A stretch of 64,000 nt of DNA, taken from positions 124,001-188,000 of the forward strand of contig NZ_NNRK01000035.1 in the NCBI RefSeq assembly GCF_002252475.1. Direction: 5' to 3'. The position numbers and the translations under genes were made by a program. The notes beneath the pieces are model-generated. The model saw only the letters and a list, made by a program, of their open reading frames with translations, searched no databases and had not been told where the DNA came from. This document shows, in pieces, positions 27,745-37,436 of this stretch; positions within the stretch are counted from its first letter, which is position 1, and every line of letters starts with the position of its first letter. The stretch is from Brucella rhizosphaerae. GTDB lineage: Bacteria; Pseudomonadota; Alphaproteobacteria; Rhizobiales; Rhizobiaceae.

Positions 27745-29157
27745 GTCTTCACGGAAGGCCCTGTTGAGGCTGTCGGTAATCGGCGAAACGAGGTAGTCGA
27801 TTGCCCGGCGTTCTTTGTGAACGATAATGATTTCAGCCGGCATCCCCGGATAAAGCCTTGCCGTCGGATTGGCGGTCATCGCTTCCGGTGTGATCTCTGC
27901 CCGAGCTACGAAATAAGCGGTATCTGTCTTTTCATCGAGCGATTGATCGGCGGCAATATAGGTCAGTCTGCCATCGAGTGGTGGCATTGAACGCTGGTTA
28001 TAGGCGGTCAGACGGATCTGCGCGCTTGCGCCCACTGAGATACTGTCGATATCCCGTGGGCTTATCTTCATCTCGACGACCATCGGTTCGTTTTCAGGCA
28101 CGATATCCATGATTGGTTCGCCCGGTGCCACAACGCCACCCGGTGTGCGAAGCCGGATGTTGGCGACAAAGCCTTGCTGTGGGGAGCGAACTTCGACACG
28201 GCGCATGACATCCCTGGCTGCAACGATTCTTTCTTGCACGTCGGAAAGCTCGACCTGACTTGATGTTATCTCGCCCGCGATTTCTGACTGCAGATCGCTC
28301 TCAATGCCAGTCAGTGCAAATTGTGCCCCGGCCTTTGCCTGCCCGGCCTTCGCTTTGTCGCCAGCATATTCGCCGCGATCACCTGCAAGCTGGCTCAGGC
28401 GTGTGTCGATTTCGGTAAGCTTCGACTTTTGAGCGAAGCCTTTTTCAACGAGGCTTGCAATCGCCCGACGCTGTTCGCTGATAAGCTCAATCTGACGATC
28501 TGTGGCTGTAATCTGCGAGGTCGAAGCCTTTTCCTGTTCGGTGTACTGCTCAATGGTTTTCTGCTGAATGTCGATTTTACTCAGCTTCTGAGCAAGGCGC
28601 TTTTGAAAGAAGATGTTCTCGGCACGAATTGCGTTTTCCGCATTTTCTCCACCCTCGGAAAACTTGTCCGGAAAGGCGATTTCCTTGGTGCCGGACTGTT
28701 CAGCACGAAGACGCGCAAGCTTGGCAATCAATCCGATGCGACGGCTTTCCAGCGATTGTAGTTCTGAACGTGCTTTGGTCGCATCAAGCCGGAGAAGCGG
28801 TTGATCAACGGTGACAATATCGCCTTCCTGAACCAGCAAGCGATCAAGAATGCCGCCTTCGAGATGGCTTATGGTCTTTCGCTTGGAATCAACAATGACA
28901 GTACCAATCGCTACAGCGGCACTGCCCAGATTTGCCGAGTAGGCCCAGGCGAAGAAGCCGCCAAAAGCAACGCCTATTGTGGCAAGCCCTGCAATGATGA
29001 GGCCTCGCAAGGGTGATTTGGAATCTTCCTGCTCAATGTCCAGCGCCCATTCAGGCTTTACTGAACCAAACCGTGTGAGCGACTTGTGATCGGACGATTC
29101 TGCACGCGGTGCGAGCAGACTTGATACACGACGCGGAATAACGGACTTGCCTATCAT
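27742..29157 (-). CDS. wgdB: Type I secretion membrane fusion protein, WgdB/ExpD2-like
   Basis: A 471-residue HlyD-family adaptor. After ~45 cytosolic residues comes one transmembrane helix ('GLIIAGLATIGVAFGGFFAWAYS'), then 'VDSKRKTISHLEGGILDRLLVQEGD', a long coiled-coil region (about residues 130-300), the returning 'VRSPQQGFVANIRLRTPGGVVAPG' lipoyl half and the C-terminal 'ARLYPGMPAEIIIVHKERRAIDYLVSPI'. It links the inner-membrane ABC protein to an outer-membrane channel, probably TolC-type, which is not encoded here. It overlaps the ABC gene stop by four bases. In S. meliloti WgdB exports the RTX protein and is needed for galactoglucan. Confidence 0.9.
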   Translation of the reverse strand: MIGKSVIPRRVSSLLAPRAESSDHKSLTRFGSVKPEWALDIEQEDSKSPLRGLIIAGLATIGVAFGGFFAWAYSANLGSAAVAIGTVIVDSKRKTISHLEGGILDRLLVQEGDIVTVDQPLLRLDATKARSELQSLESRRIGLIAKLARLRAEQSGTKEIAFPDKFSEGGENAENAIRAENIFFQKRLAQKLSKIDIQQKTIEQYTEQEKASTSQITATDRQIELISEQRRAIASLVEKGFAQKSKLTEIDTRLSQLAGDRGEYAGDKAKAGQAKAGAQFALTGIESDLQSEIAGEITSSQVELSDVQERIVAARDVMRRVEVRSPQQGFVANIRLRTPGGVVAPGEPIMDIVPENEPMVVEMKISPRDIDSISVGASAQIRLTAYNQRSMPPLDGRLTYIAADQSLDEKTDTAYFVARAEITPEAMTANPTARLYPGMPAEIIIVHKERRAIDYLVSPITDSLNRAFRED

Positions 29158-30929
29158 GCGCTTGCCGCTCCCATTTGCGGGCCACTACTGGCCGGAGTGA
29201 GTGAGGAGACGACATCCGTTCGCGGGCCGAACTGCGTGATGCGCCCATTGTCGAGCACCAGAAGCTTGTCCGCTACCTGCATGATAGACGGACGGTGTGC
29301 GATCATGATGACAATGGCACCATCATCCCGTGCATGTTCGATGGCGCGCATCAGCGCGCGTTCACCGACTGCATCGAGGTTCGAGTTTGGCTCGTCGAGC
29401 ACGATGATGCGCGGCCGGTTATAGAGGCAGCGGGCCAATCCGATGCGCTGACGTTGACCACCTGAAAGCGTCAGCCGCCCATCGCCAACCGGTGTATCGT
29501 AACCAAGCGGCATTCGTCCGATCATTTCATGCACATCGGCAAGGCGCGCGGCTTCAAGGACCCGTTGTGGATCGCTATCGCCCATGCGCGCAATATTGTC
29601 TTTGATCGTCCCATCCAGAAGGGAAACAGATTGCGGGAGGTAACCTGCAATTTCGCCAAACGAGCCACGTTCCCAGAGATAGACATTGTTGCCGTCCAGG
29701 AAGACGCCGCCCGAGGTTGGTTTGACGATGCCGATAAGCAGTCGCGCGAGGGTGGATTTGCCTGCAGCAGATGGCCCTACGATCCCCAGTACCTCGCCGG
29801 GGGAGATGGCGAAGGAAATTCCCTTGATGATCGGGACATCGACGCCGGGTGCTGCATAAATCAGTTTATCGACAACCAGATCACCATTAGGACGCGGAGT
29901 GGGCATGGTCTGGCGCACCGCAAGGTTTTCGGAAAGCAGCGACTGAACGCGCTTCCAGCTCGCAATCGCACTGACCCACTGGCGCCAGTTTTCGACAATG
30001 CGGTCGAAGGGCATCAGCAAGCGGCCGATGATGATGCTGGTCGCGATCATTGCGCCGGGCGTGATTTCCTGCTGCATGGCCAGAAGCGTACCGGCACCAA
30101 GTGAGCCGATCTGGACGATGAAGCGTGCGGTGCGTGCAATGGAGGACATGGCGCGCGCGCGCGTCCCGCCGAGATCAAGGACCTCAAGTGCCTGTACCTG
30201 CATCGTTCGCCAGCGCCGGGCCAGTGCGGGAAGCATCCCCATGGCTTCGATCGCCTCCGCATGACGCAGGCTGCTGCCAATTTTCGCAATAGCTTCAACA
30301 TTGGCCTGATTGGCTTCCTGAATGAGATTGCGTGTCAAAAGATCGGTCAGCACACCACAAGCAACCAGAATGATCACTGCAACGAGGCCAATCAGACCGA
30401 GCATCGGATGCAGCATGAACAGAACACCAAGGAAGATTGGCGACCATGCCGCATCGAATGGCGCGTTGATTGCAGGGGAGGTCAGAAAACTACGAAGTTC
30501 TGTCAGGTCGCGCAGTGTCTGGGTCGCCTTCGGCAGTCCTTGATTGACCGAAGCCTGAACTGCTGCGGTGAGAACTGCGAGATTTAGCCGGCGAACAAGA
30601 GCGCTGCCCATAGCCTGAAATGAGAGGGACCGGATGTACTCCAGCACGCCAAACACCAGCATGGCGCCAACCGCAAGAATCGTCAGCATGGTCAGCGTGT
30701 CCATGCTTCGACTGTTCAACACCCTATCATGAACCTGCAACATATAGAGGGGCACAGTGAGTTGTAGCAAATTGATACAGGCACTCAAAAGCACTGCATA
30801 AAGAAGACCTGACAAGAAAACGCGTCGAGCCTTGAAAATAAGGCTTTTGGACGTGGTGACAGAATCGTCGGGCCTTTTTTTATCCGCTGGGCTCTTGCCA
30901 ACCGGATTGTTTTCGCGAGTATCATTCAT
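29154..30929 (-). CDS. wgdA: Type I secretion ABC transporter, WgdA/ExpD1-like
   Basis: A 591-residue PrtD/HlyB-type exporter with a membrane domain (about residues 30-330) and an ATPase (about 345-580). Walker A is 'GPSAAGKST', the signature '[19 protein letters not shown]' and Walker B 'IIVLDEPNSNLD', with the H-loop in 'MIAHRPS'. There is no peptidase-C39 domain, so the cargo is not cleaved. The N-terminal ~30 residues are hydrophilic. The natural cargo is the RTX protein encoded two genes downstream. It is divergent from the MarR gene across a 199-bp region with a shared palindrome. Confidence 0.92.
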   Translation of the reverse strand: MNDTRENNPVGKSPADKKRPDDSVTTSKSLIFKARRVFLSGLLYAVLLSACINLLQLTVPLYMLQVHDRVLNSRSMDTLTMLTILAVGAMLVFGVLEYIRSLSFQAMGSALVRRLNLAVLTAAVQASVNQGLPKATQTLRDLTELRSFLTSPAINAPFDAAWSPIFLGVLFMLHPMLGLIGLVAVIILVACGVLTDLLTRNLIQEANQANVEAIAKIGSSLRHAEAIEAMGMLPALARRWRTMQVQALEVLDLGGTRARAMSSIARTARFIVQIGSLGAGTLLAMQQEITPGAMIATSIIIGRLLMPFDRIVENWRQWVSAIASWKRVQSLLSENLAVRQTMPTPRPNGDLVVDKLIYAAPGVDVPIIKGISFAISPGEVLGIVGPSAAGKSTLARLLIGIVKPTSGGVFLDGNNVYLWERGSFGEIAGYLPQSVSLLDGTIKDNIARMGDSDPQRVLEAARLADVHEMIGRMPLGYDTPVGDGRLTLSGGQRQRIGLARCLYNRPRIIVLDEPNSNLDAVGERALMRAIEHARDDGAIVIMIAHRPSIMQVADKLLVLDNGRITQFGPRTDVVSSLTPASSGPQMGAASA

Positions 30930-31087
30930 GCGCGATCTGCCTTGTAATGGTCACAGGTGGCGGATATCCCTAAAAAGTGTGTTCTAGTTCTCAAGATCAG
31001 TAAAGTAATACTGCAGAGAATGTGACAGAAAAAAGTTTTTTCGGCGGGGAAATGTGAAAGGAGCCAAATAAATATAACTATAAATTT

Positions 31088-31102
31088 CTTCAAAATTTGA
31101 AG
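31088..31102. promoter_or_regulatory. Palindrome, candidate WggR-like operator 2
   Basis: 'cttcaaaatttgaag' has perfect 7-base arms around one base, 27 bp before the MarR start and 159 bp before the exporter gene. MarR proteins usually bind such sites next to their own gene. Confidence 0.6.
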
Positions 31103-31128
31103 TAAAATTGAAAAATGGAGAGAAAGAG

Positions 31129-31698
31129 ATGCAAAAACTTCTGCACGAGGGAGTGGAAGTCGAAACATCAGTCGATGGATTTACTTCCGTTGACTTTCCT
31201 GAAGTCACCGCCGAGAAACAGGAGCGCAGGCATCCGGTCCATACTGTCGTAATTACGCATTTCGAACTGGCACGGATGATAGAGCGAGTGAACCGCCGCT
31301 TTGTAAGTCTTCTAAAGACAGAGCTTACCAAGTTGGGCGTGGAAGACGTCGGGCCTGCTCAGACATTGGTTCTGATGGCCATCGGTGATGTCGAGCTCAC
31401 TGTGGGTGAACTACTGGATCGCGGACACTATGTCGGATCCAACATTTCCTATTACCTTAAACAACTTACGGACGGCGGATATGTGGATCGTGTTGCCTCT
31501 CAGAGGGACAAACGATCGGCCCGTATTCGCCTGACGGACAAGGGCGAACGGCTGTGTACAAGCTTGCGAAATGCGAGCAGAACCTACAGTCGTGTACTGG
31601 CCCGTGATGACGACGATCTTCGAAATCTTGAGATCGCATACCAAACCTTGCACAGGCTTGAGCTTGTGTGGGGCAATGCTGCTCGCTATGGCATCTGA
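31129..31698 (+). CDS. wggR: MarR-family regulator, WggR/ExpG-like
   Basis: A 189-residue winged-helix regulator. The ATG at 31129 has 'ggagagaaag' upstream; a TTG at 31108 in frame is less likely. Residues ~45-160 form the MarR domain: 'LLKTELTKLGVEDVGPAQTLVLMAIGD', the recognition-helix part 'RGHYVGSNISYYLKQLTDGGYVDRVAS' and the wing 'RDKRSARIRLTDKGERL'. The longer N-terminal arm (~40 residues) is like that of ExpG/WggR and LdtR relatives. In S. meliloti WggR activates the wga, wgd and wge promoters; the same gene order here and the palindromes at 27392, 31088 and 33077 suggest the same job. Ligand unknown. Confidence 0.82.
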   Translation: MQKLLHEGVEVETSVDGFTSVDFPEVTAEKQERRHPVHTVVITHFELARMIERVNRRFVSLLKTELTKLGVEDVGPAQTLVLMAIGDVELTVGELLDRGHYVGSNISYYLKQLTDGGYVDRVASQRDKRSARIRLTDKGERLCTSLRNASRTYSRVLARDDDDLRNLEIAYQTLHRLELVWGNAARYGI

Positions 31699-31744
31699 TG
31701 CATAACGGCAGGTTTTCGACCGATAACCGGACACTTTTTGTGAC

Positions 31745-32974
31745 ATGCGTATAGCTTTTGTGCACAGGCGCGGTTTTGGTCAGTTTGCTGCGTTAGCCGA
31801 GCATCTGGCTACCAGTGGGCATGATGTCAGCCTGATTTGCGAGACAGTGGACCGTCGCCTCCCAGCGGTCCGTGTCATCCGCCACCGAGTAGAGTCTGCT
31901 CCTCGCACCAGAGGTGTGATGGCCAGATATCTGGAGGTGCCCGATCAACACACAAGGATCGGGCATCGGGTGGCTGAAACATTTGAATCCATGGCACGTC
32001 ATGGACAGGCGCCCGACATTGTAATCGGTCACATAGGTTGGGGCAGTATGATGTTCGTCAAAGACGTACTGCCCACAACGCCCGCACTGGGCTATTGTGA
32101 ATTCTTCTATCGTGCTCAGGGTGCCGATGTAGGCTTTGCACCGGATGACAGGCCTGACGCAGAAATGCGAAAGCGGTTGCGTCTTCGAAATATGGCTCAA
32201 CTGGTGACCCTTGATGGCATGGACGGTGGTTTTAGCCCGACACATTGGCAGAAGAGCCTTTATCCCAAAGCCATTCAAAGCCGGATTGCCGTTGTGCATG
32301 AAGGCGTCGATACAAAACTGTTCTATCCCGACAGGCACGCCTCGATCCTGTTGCCAGACGGGCGGACGCTGAAGGCGGGTGCTTCGCGTGTCATCACATT
32401 CGTCGCCCGTGATCTGGAGCCCTACAGAGGGTTTCCGCAAGCTTTTGAGGCGGCAGCAAAGGTTATCCGGCAAAATAATGATGCGATCTTTGTCTTCGTT
32501 GGTGGCGATGGCGTAAGCTATGGAACACCACCGCCTGGCGGGGGTTCCTGGCGGGAACATCTGCTCAACAAGATGGATTTATCGCCTGATCAGTCCAGTC
32601 GCATTGTGTTTCCCGGTACAGTTTCCCATGCGCAATTGCGAAAGCTCTATCAGATATCCACGGCGCACATTTATCTGACATATCCATTCGTTCTGTCATG
32701 GTCTGTGGTTGAAGCCATGGCTTGCGGCGCGCTCATTATCGGTTCAGATACTCCGCCGGTGCGTGAAGTCATCAGGTCGGGCCAAAACGGTCTGCTTGTT
32801 CCGTTCTACGATACAGATGTTCTAGCGCAAACCATTCTGAATGTGCTCAGGGACCCCGATGCATGCCTTCAGATGCGCGCTGCGGCGCGCCGAACAGTCG
32901 AAAAACGCTTTCGGTTGTCGGAATGTTTACAACAGCAAAAAACCTTGATCGATGCAGTATTGAGCGGAAAATAA
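31745..32974 (+). CDS. wgcA: Family 4 glycosyltransferase, WgcA/ExpC-like
   Basis: A 409-residue GT-B transferase. It begins 'MRIAFVHRRGFGQFAALAEHLATSGHDVSLICE', with the N-terminal Rossmann fold; 'VVHEGVDTKLFYPD' bridges to the second domain; 'TFVARDLEPYRGFPQAFEA', 'FPGTVSHAQLRKLYQIS' and 'LSWSVVEAMACGALIIGSDTPPVREVI' form the donor site with the conserved Glu. It stands alone 46 bp after the MarR gene, as expC does in the S. meliloti cluster between expG and expA. It probably adds one sugar of the repeat unit in the cytosol. Confidence 0.82.
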   Translation: MRIAFVHRRGFGQFAALAEHLATSGHDVSLICETVDRRLPAVRVIRHRVESAPRTRGVMARYLEVPDQHTRIGHRVAETFESMARHGQAPDIVIGHIGWGSMMFVKDVLPTTPALGYCEFFYRAQGADVGFAPDDRPDAEMRKRLRLRNMAQLVTLDGMDGGFSPTHWQKSLYPKAIQSRIAVVHEGVDTKLFYPDRHASILLPDGRTLKAGASRVITFVARDLEPYRGFPQAFEAAAKVIRQNNDAIFVFVGGDGVSYGTPPPGGGSWREHLLNKMDLSPDQSSRIVFPGTVSHAQLRKLYQISTAHIYLTYPFVLSWSVVEAMACGALIIGSDTPPVREVIRSGQNGLLVPFYDTDVLAQTILNVLRDPDACLQMRAAARRTVEKRFRLSECLQQQKTLIDAVLSGK

Positions 32975-33172
32975 ATATTATATGGCGACAATTGGGCATT
33001 CAAGGCCTGATGATATAATATAAAAGCCCGTATTTCTGCGTGTTTGTGCCATATGTCCAATACGTATCCAGATTACTTCAAATTTTGAATTAAATAAGTT
33101 CCAAATACTATCAATATTATCATATAGTCTTCGTTATATTACTGTTGACAATACATGGTCTATATTTTCTGA
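32975..33172. other. Control region before the wga-like operon
   Basis: The A+T-rich 198-bp gap carries the palindrome at 33077. A 'ttgaca' at 33145-33150 has no well-spaced -10 box. Confidence 0.45.
33077..33089. promoter_or_regulatory. Palindrome, candidate WggR-like operator 3
   Basis: 'ttcaaattttgaa' is a 13-bp palindrome with one central base, 84 bp before the operon start. It matches the site at 31088 apart from the central base and the outer pair. Confidence 0.55.
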
Positions 33173-34729
33173 TTGAGCACAGATGCCAAACCTCCCAAGT
33201 TGGCTCTTACACAATGGATGGCTATGTTGAGCACACCACTTCCTGCGATCTCGGCGCGGAAAGCCCGCCGTTATGCCATTGCTTCGATGCGTGATCGTGA
33301 AGCGCTGGAATCGACTGCTCTTGGCGCATTGACTGCTTTTGTCGAAAGTGACGGTAAGCCTTTGCGGATGGCGAACACGTTTCCACTTGTTGCTGTTGCC
33401 GCCTCCGATGAAGGCGCGAAAGAACTGAATTCCGTCTTGCAGCAGCTCTACCGCATGCGCACCCTTCCAGAGGTGCCTGTCGTGCGGATTGATGAGACAT
33501 CACCTGAAAACATTCCTTTGCTGGTTTCGCAATTGCTCGAGAGCAGCCTGGATCGCCTCGTTGGCCATGTCAGCAAAGTCCATACAGAGCTTGCCATGCT
33601 GCGCCGTGAGCGCGAAACGATGTTCGAGAATTATCGGGCCATTGAAGATGCATTCCATGCGCGAAACTGGGATTCTTCGACGGAGATTTTCTCTCATGCA
33701 CCTTTGGTCGATCCCAAGGATGAGGGATTTGCGAAGCTGCTGCGCGAATCGGAAATTGAACAGCTCTTCCCGGTTTCAAGTTATGCTGTCTCCGGCTTTG
33801 CACTGCATTTTCGTGATTTGCCCGCAAATCGCAATGGTCAGCTGATTGTAACGCTCGATTATCTCGAAAATGGCGAAGGCATCGCAGAATGGCTGGTGCC
33901 CTATTCGACGCTGCATGCGGAATGGAACTTTTTCTCTTTGCCGAAAGGGTGCGATGGCAGCCATAGAACGCTGCGCCTGCGCATTTCGGCGACTGGCGGT
34001 GTGCCTCCAGAACTCTCGTTGGGCAATGTGATTGCCAATGAACGCTACGCGGCACGCGCCCGCATCCCGCATGGCGATCTTGATATGCGCCCTCTGGCAC
34101 TTCGTATTTTTACGGGGCTTCCGGGCGTTCGGCCTGCATCATTGCCCAACGCAATCGTGCCGACATCGCTCATCAATGGCCGCAAGGTCGATGATTACCG
34201 GATGCCAATTGAGCTGTTGCGCAACGTGGCCAACGTTTCCGTTACACCGCTTACCCCGGATTTTCCGACTGTGCGGTTTCTGGAGCATGAAGATGCCATT
34301 GGTTGCCATCCGCTCGAAGAGGGGATTACCGCCGCAGCGATCCGTCGGGTCGTAGCCCCCGGTACGGTCCGCATTTCAGCGCGTGCTGTCATTGATCATC
34401 CGGAAGGCCAACCCTGCGTTGCCGGATTGCTGCTGGTCAACCTTGCTTCCGATGTGAAAGAGGAAATCGATGCGATTTCCAGTCTCGATCGCCGCCGCCA
34501 GCAGGTTCTGTTCAGTGGCTGGTCAGAAGTAGCACCCAACCGTCCGATCGATATCAATTTCATGCTTGAAGAGCCGATTGATCGAACGATGGACTTGATC
34601 GTGCTGAGCAAGGCTGCGGGAGATTCGGTCGATTTCTCCTGGCTGAAAGTCTTTAATTTCCGCCTTGTAAAACATGTTGAAGCAACCCCCGTTCAGACCA
34701 TACTCAAAGAGGTCGCGAATGTACGATAG
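33173..34729 (+). CDS. EPS-cluster protein of unknown function (wgaA position)
   Basis: A 518-residue soluble protein with no signal peptide. The start is uncertain: a TTG at 33173 gives the full frame, and ATG codons at 33218 and 33224 are alternatives; none has a clear ribosome site. I know of a family of this size in exopolysaccharide loci of this class (DUF6212, from memory) but cannot give a function. A short helical N-terminal half (about residues 90-180) is followed by a beta-rich region with 'GFALHFRDLPANRNGQLIVTLDYLENGEG', perhaps carbohydrate-binding. The stop overlaps the next gene. Its place first in the rightward operon corresponds to WgaA (ExpA1). Confidence 0.55.
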   Translation: MSTDAKPPKLALTQWMAMLSTPLPAISARKARRYAIASMRDREALESTALGALTAFVESDGKPLRMANTFPLVAVAASDEGAKELNSVLQQLYRMRTLPEVPVVRIDETSPENIPLLVSQLLESSLDRLVGHVSKVHTELAMLRRERETMFENYRAIEDAFHARNWDSSTEIFSHAPLVDPKDEGFAKLLRESEIEQLFPVSSYAVSGFALHFRDLPANRNGQLIVTLDYLENGEGIAEWLVPYSTLHAEWNFFSLPKGCDGSHRTLRLRISATGGVPPELSLGNVIANERYAARARIPHGDLDMRPLALRIFTGLPGVRPASLPNAIVPTSLINGRKVDDYRMPIELLRNVANVSVTPLTPDFPTVRFLEHEDAIGCHPLEEGITAAAIRRVVAPGTVRISARAVIDHPEGQPCVAGLLLVNLASDVKEEIDAISSLDRRRQQVLFSGWSEVAPNRPIDINFMLEEPIDRTMDLIVLSKAAGDSVDFSWLKVFNFRLVKHVEATPVQTILKEVANVR

Positions 34730-37403
34730 ATCCCAGGATTTGATCGTTGTCGCTATGCCACTCTACGGTCATGCGGCGCTTGCACTTGAAGCGCTGGAAA
34801 CGCTTCTGGCGTCGGAAACCGTATTTCGTACTCAGATTGTGGTTTCAGTTGATGGTGATCCACGCCGCGAGGTTTTCGATAGCCTCGCTCTTTATGCAGC
34901 AGCCCACCAGAACATCCATGTGATCTTCGGAGAGAATGCGGGGCCGGGTGGCGCACGCAATCGCGCTATCGAATACATTCTGGAGGAAATGCCGGATGTA
35001 AAAGCGGTCTATTTTGTGGATGCTGACAATCGGGTGCAGCCACACACGATTGAAACGCTTTACCGTAAGCTTCTATCGAGCGGCGCTGGTTGGGTTTACA
35101 CCAATATCGATACTTTCTCCGTCAACTGGCGCGCCCATTATGGCGACAGTTATTCGCGGCTGATCCACTGCATTACCGACAATATTTGCGATACCGGCTC
35201 GATGATTTCGGCGGAGCTTTTCAGAAGCGATGTACGCTTCGATGACGACCGGCAAAATGGATTTGAGGATTGGGAGTTCTGGTTATCGGCTATTGAAGCG
35301 GGGTTTGTCGGCGCCCCATGTCACGATACCGGATTTGAATATCGTTTGCGCGCCGAGAGCCGGTTCAAGGAAGCCAATCGCGATCGCTCAGGCTCAATCA
35401 ACTTCCTGCGCAAACGCCACAAAGCGCTGTTCCGTCGTCCGACTCTGGTCGGCTTTGAACACGAGGAATGTCCGCGCTATGGCGTAATCCGCGCAGGTGA
35501 AGGGACTGTCAGTCTTTTCAGCGATCTGAGCCTTGGCACGAAAGATCTCAAGTTTGATGACGCAATTCGCACCTTCTGGGGCAGTATGTCCGAGCCGGAT
35601 AATTTTCACTTCCCGCCGTTTCTTGCTTCCTCAAATACGGAGACGCTGAAGCTTCTGGAGCGTTCGCGGTTGCTGCCCAATATTCTGTCGCGATTGGAGA
35701 AGCTCGCCGAACAGGCCAATGTCGTTTTCGTGGAGCTGACCAATGTTGAAGACGAGCGGCGGATTGATACTGAAATCATGCCGTCAGGTGCGCGGCAGGG
35801 ACCTGCCGATCTGATTTTTGTTTCAACGCGCCTCATGCGCGAGATTATTGAGAACGATGCACTGAGCTGGTTTGCTTCACTTGGTACGCAGCAGTTGTGG
35901 CCGACATCCGCGCGTATGAAAGTGCGGTTCCCCTTTCCACGCGTGCGTCAACGTCGGGCCCTTTCACGGCCGGAGCAGTCAATGCTCAATCTGGTGACAT
36001 CGATTGCCACAAGCCCGCTCAAGCAAAGTGCAGCCATGCGCTGGACGTGGCGTCCACGCCGTTTGCCAGCCCTTTCTGAAATGTATCAGGTGTTGCGCGA
36101 CGAGCTTGGCGGCGGGCCGGTGCTGCCGCTTGCCCATAATGCTGCCAGGAAGAAGACAGCGGCTGTTCTTGTTCCTAATGCCTCTTTTGGCGGTGCTGAG
36201 AAAGTCGCTTACGCGGCAGGACGCGAACTGAAGAACCAGGGTTTTGAAACCCATCTGTTCGTCCTTGGCAACGAACGCATGGATGTGCTTGACGAATTTG
36301 ATCAGTCCTTCGACTACCTTCACTTCTGGAAGGATGGCATTCCGGCCTGGGGCGATACCAATCGCTTTTTGGGGCAGGATTTTATCACCGATGATCACCC
36401 GCTTGATTGGGGGATCTTGCGTGGCCAGCTTTCCGGCTTTGATCTGGTCGTGAACAATCACGTCATGGCAGCGCACCCGCTTATGGGCAAGTTGCGCTCA
36501 GAGGGAACACGCACCGCCTGCTATCTTCATGTGGTGGATGAGACGGTGTTCCGCCGTCAGGCGGGGCAGCCCTATGCAGCTATCGCATTTGAACACGCCT
36601 ATGATGCGTTTCTCACCTGTTCGGACCAGCTCAAAATCTATCTGCACAGCTTTGGTGTTCCGTTCGAGAAGGTGTTCTCGGTACCCAATGGCGCGAGCTT
36701 TTCCATCGATGCAAAGATGCGCGCGCAAGTCACATCGGCGCGCAAGGAATTGCGCAAGGGCAAACCAATACGGATGCTTTATATGGGTCGCCTTGACCGC
36801 CAGAAAGGCATCGACCGGCTGCACGACGCGATCGTGAAGCTGAAAGAACAGGGTATTCCGTTTGAGGCGCAAGCCATTGGCGGCGAAATTCTCTCCGACG
36901 ATCCGAGTGCTTCATGGATGACGCGTCTTAAAGATGCAGGCGTGAAGGTTTCGCCGCCGGTTTTTGACGGCAGGGATATCGCGAACCATCTCGCATGGGC
37001 TGACGTTCTGTTGATGCCGTCGCGCTGGGAAGGTGCGCCGCTGATGATTGCCGAAGCTCAGCAACTCGGTTGTGTTCCCGTTGCGACGGCGGTGGGGGCA
37101 GTTGATGAACTCATCAATCATGGCCGCGACGGCATTCTCATACGCAATGGCAATGACGCGCAAATCGTTGCCGATATGACCCGCATCCTGACCATTCTTG
37201 CGCAGGATCGTGAGGCACTGAAGCGAACTGCGGAAGGAGCGCTCGCTTCGGCGGCACATCGCACATGGTCCTCCGCATTTTCCGAATTCACTGACTGGGC
37301 GAATGAAATCAGTCCGGTTTACCCGCAATCCCGGCCTTCCCAGCCGGAGACACCCAATGATGCACGCGCTGTCGCCATCCTCCCAGGTCGCGCAGTCGCA
37401 TAA
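34719..37403 (+). CDS. wgaB: Bifunctional GT2-GT4 glycosyltransferase, WgaB/ExpA23-like
   Basis: An 894-residue protein. The ATG at 34719 follows 'agaggt' and overlaps the previous stop. The N-terminal half is a family 2 transferase: 'IVVAMPLYGHAALALEALE', 'VFGENAGPGGARN', the metal-binding 'AVYFVDADNRVQP' and 'DRQNGFEDWEFWL'. The C-terminal half from about residue 485 is a GT-B family 4 transferase: 'AVLVPNASFGGAEKVAYAAGREL', 'VPNGASFSIDAKM', 'LYMGRLDRQKGIDRL' and 'VLLMPSRWEGAPLMIAEAQQLGCVPVA'. Two separate active sites suggest that it adds two sugars in sequence. S. meliloti ExpA23 (WgaB) likewise joins what were first called ExpA2 and ExpA3. Confidence 0.85.
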   Translation: MYDRSQDLIVVAMPLYGHAALALEALETLLASETVFRTQIVVSVDGDPRREVFDSLALYAAAHQNIHVIFGENAGPGGARNRAIEYILEEMPDVKAVYFVDADNRVQPHTIETLYRKLLSSGAGWVYTNIDTFSVNWRAHYGDSYSRLIHCITDNICDTGSMISAELFRSDVRFDDDRQNGFEDWEFWLSAIEAGFVGAPCHDTGFEYRLRAESRFKEANRDRSGSINFLRKRHKALFRRPTLVGFEHEECPRYGVIRAGEGTVSLFSDLSLGTKDLKFDDAIRTFWGSMSEPDNFHFPPFLASSNTETLKLLERSRLLPNILSRLEKLAEQANVVFVELTNVEDERRIDTEIMPSGARQGPADLIFVSTRLMREIIENDALSWFASLGTQQLWPTSARMKVRFPFPRVRQRRALSRPEQSMLNLVTSIATSPLKQSAAMRWTWRPRRLPALSEMYQVLRDELGGGPVLPLAHNAARKKTAAVLVPNASFGGAEKVAYAAGRELKNQGFETHLFVLGNERMDVLDEFDQSFDYLHFWKDGIPAWGDTNRFLGQDFITDDHPLDWGILRGQLSGFDLVVNNHVMAAHPLMGKLRSEGTRTACYLHVVDETVFRRQAGQPYAAIAFEHAYDAFLTCSDQLKIYLHSFGVPFEKVFSVPNGASFSIDAKMRAQVTSARKELRKGKPIRMLYMGRLDRQKGIDRLHDAIVKLKEQGIPFEAQAIGGEILSDDPSASWMTRLKDAGVKVSPPVFDGRDIANHLAWADVLLMPSRWEGAPLMIAEAQQLGCVPVATAVGAVDELINHGRDGILIRNGNDAQIVADMTRILTILAQDREALKRTAEGALASAAHRTWSSAFSEFTDWANEISPVYPQSRPSQPETPNDARAVAILPGRAVA

Positions 37404-37436
37404 GTGCATATGTTTGAAATTCAGAAAGGCCGCCTC

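Noticed and set aside
30995-31030. A single 'ctgtcac' on the minus strand near the MarR gene as a PHO box
   Set aside because: One half-site is good but the second is absent at the right spacing.
33145-33166. 'ttgaca' and 'tatatt' as a promoter for the wga-like operon
   Set aside because: The spacing is only about 10 bases; no good alternative -10 box was found at 16-18 bases.
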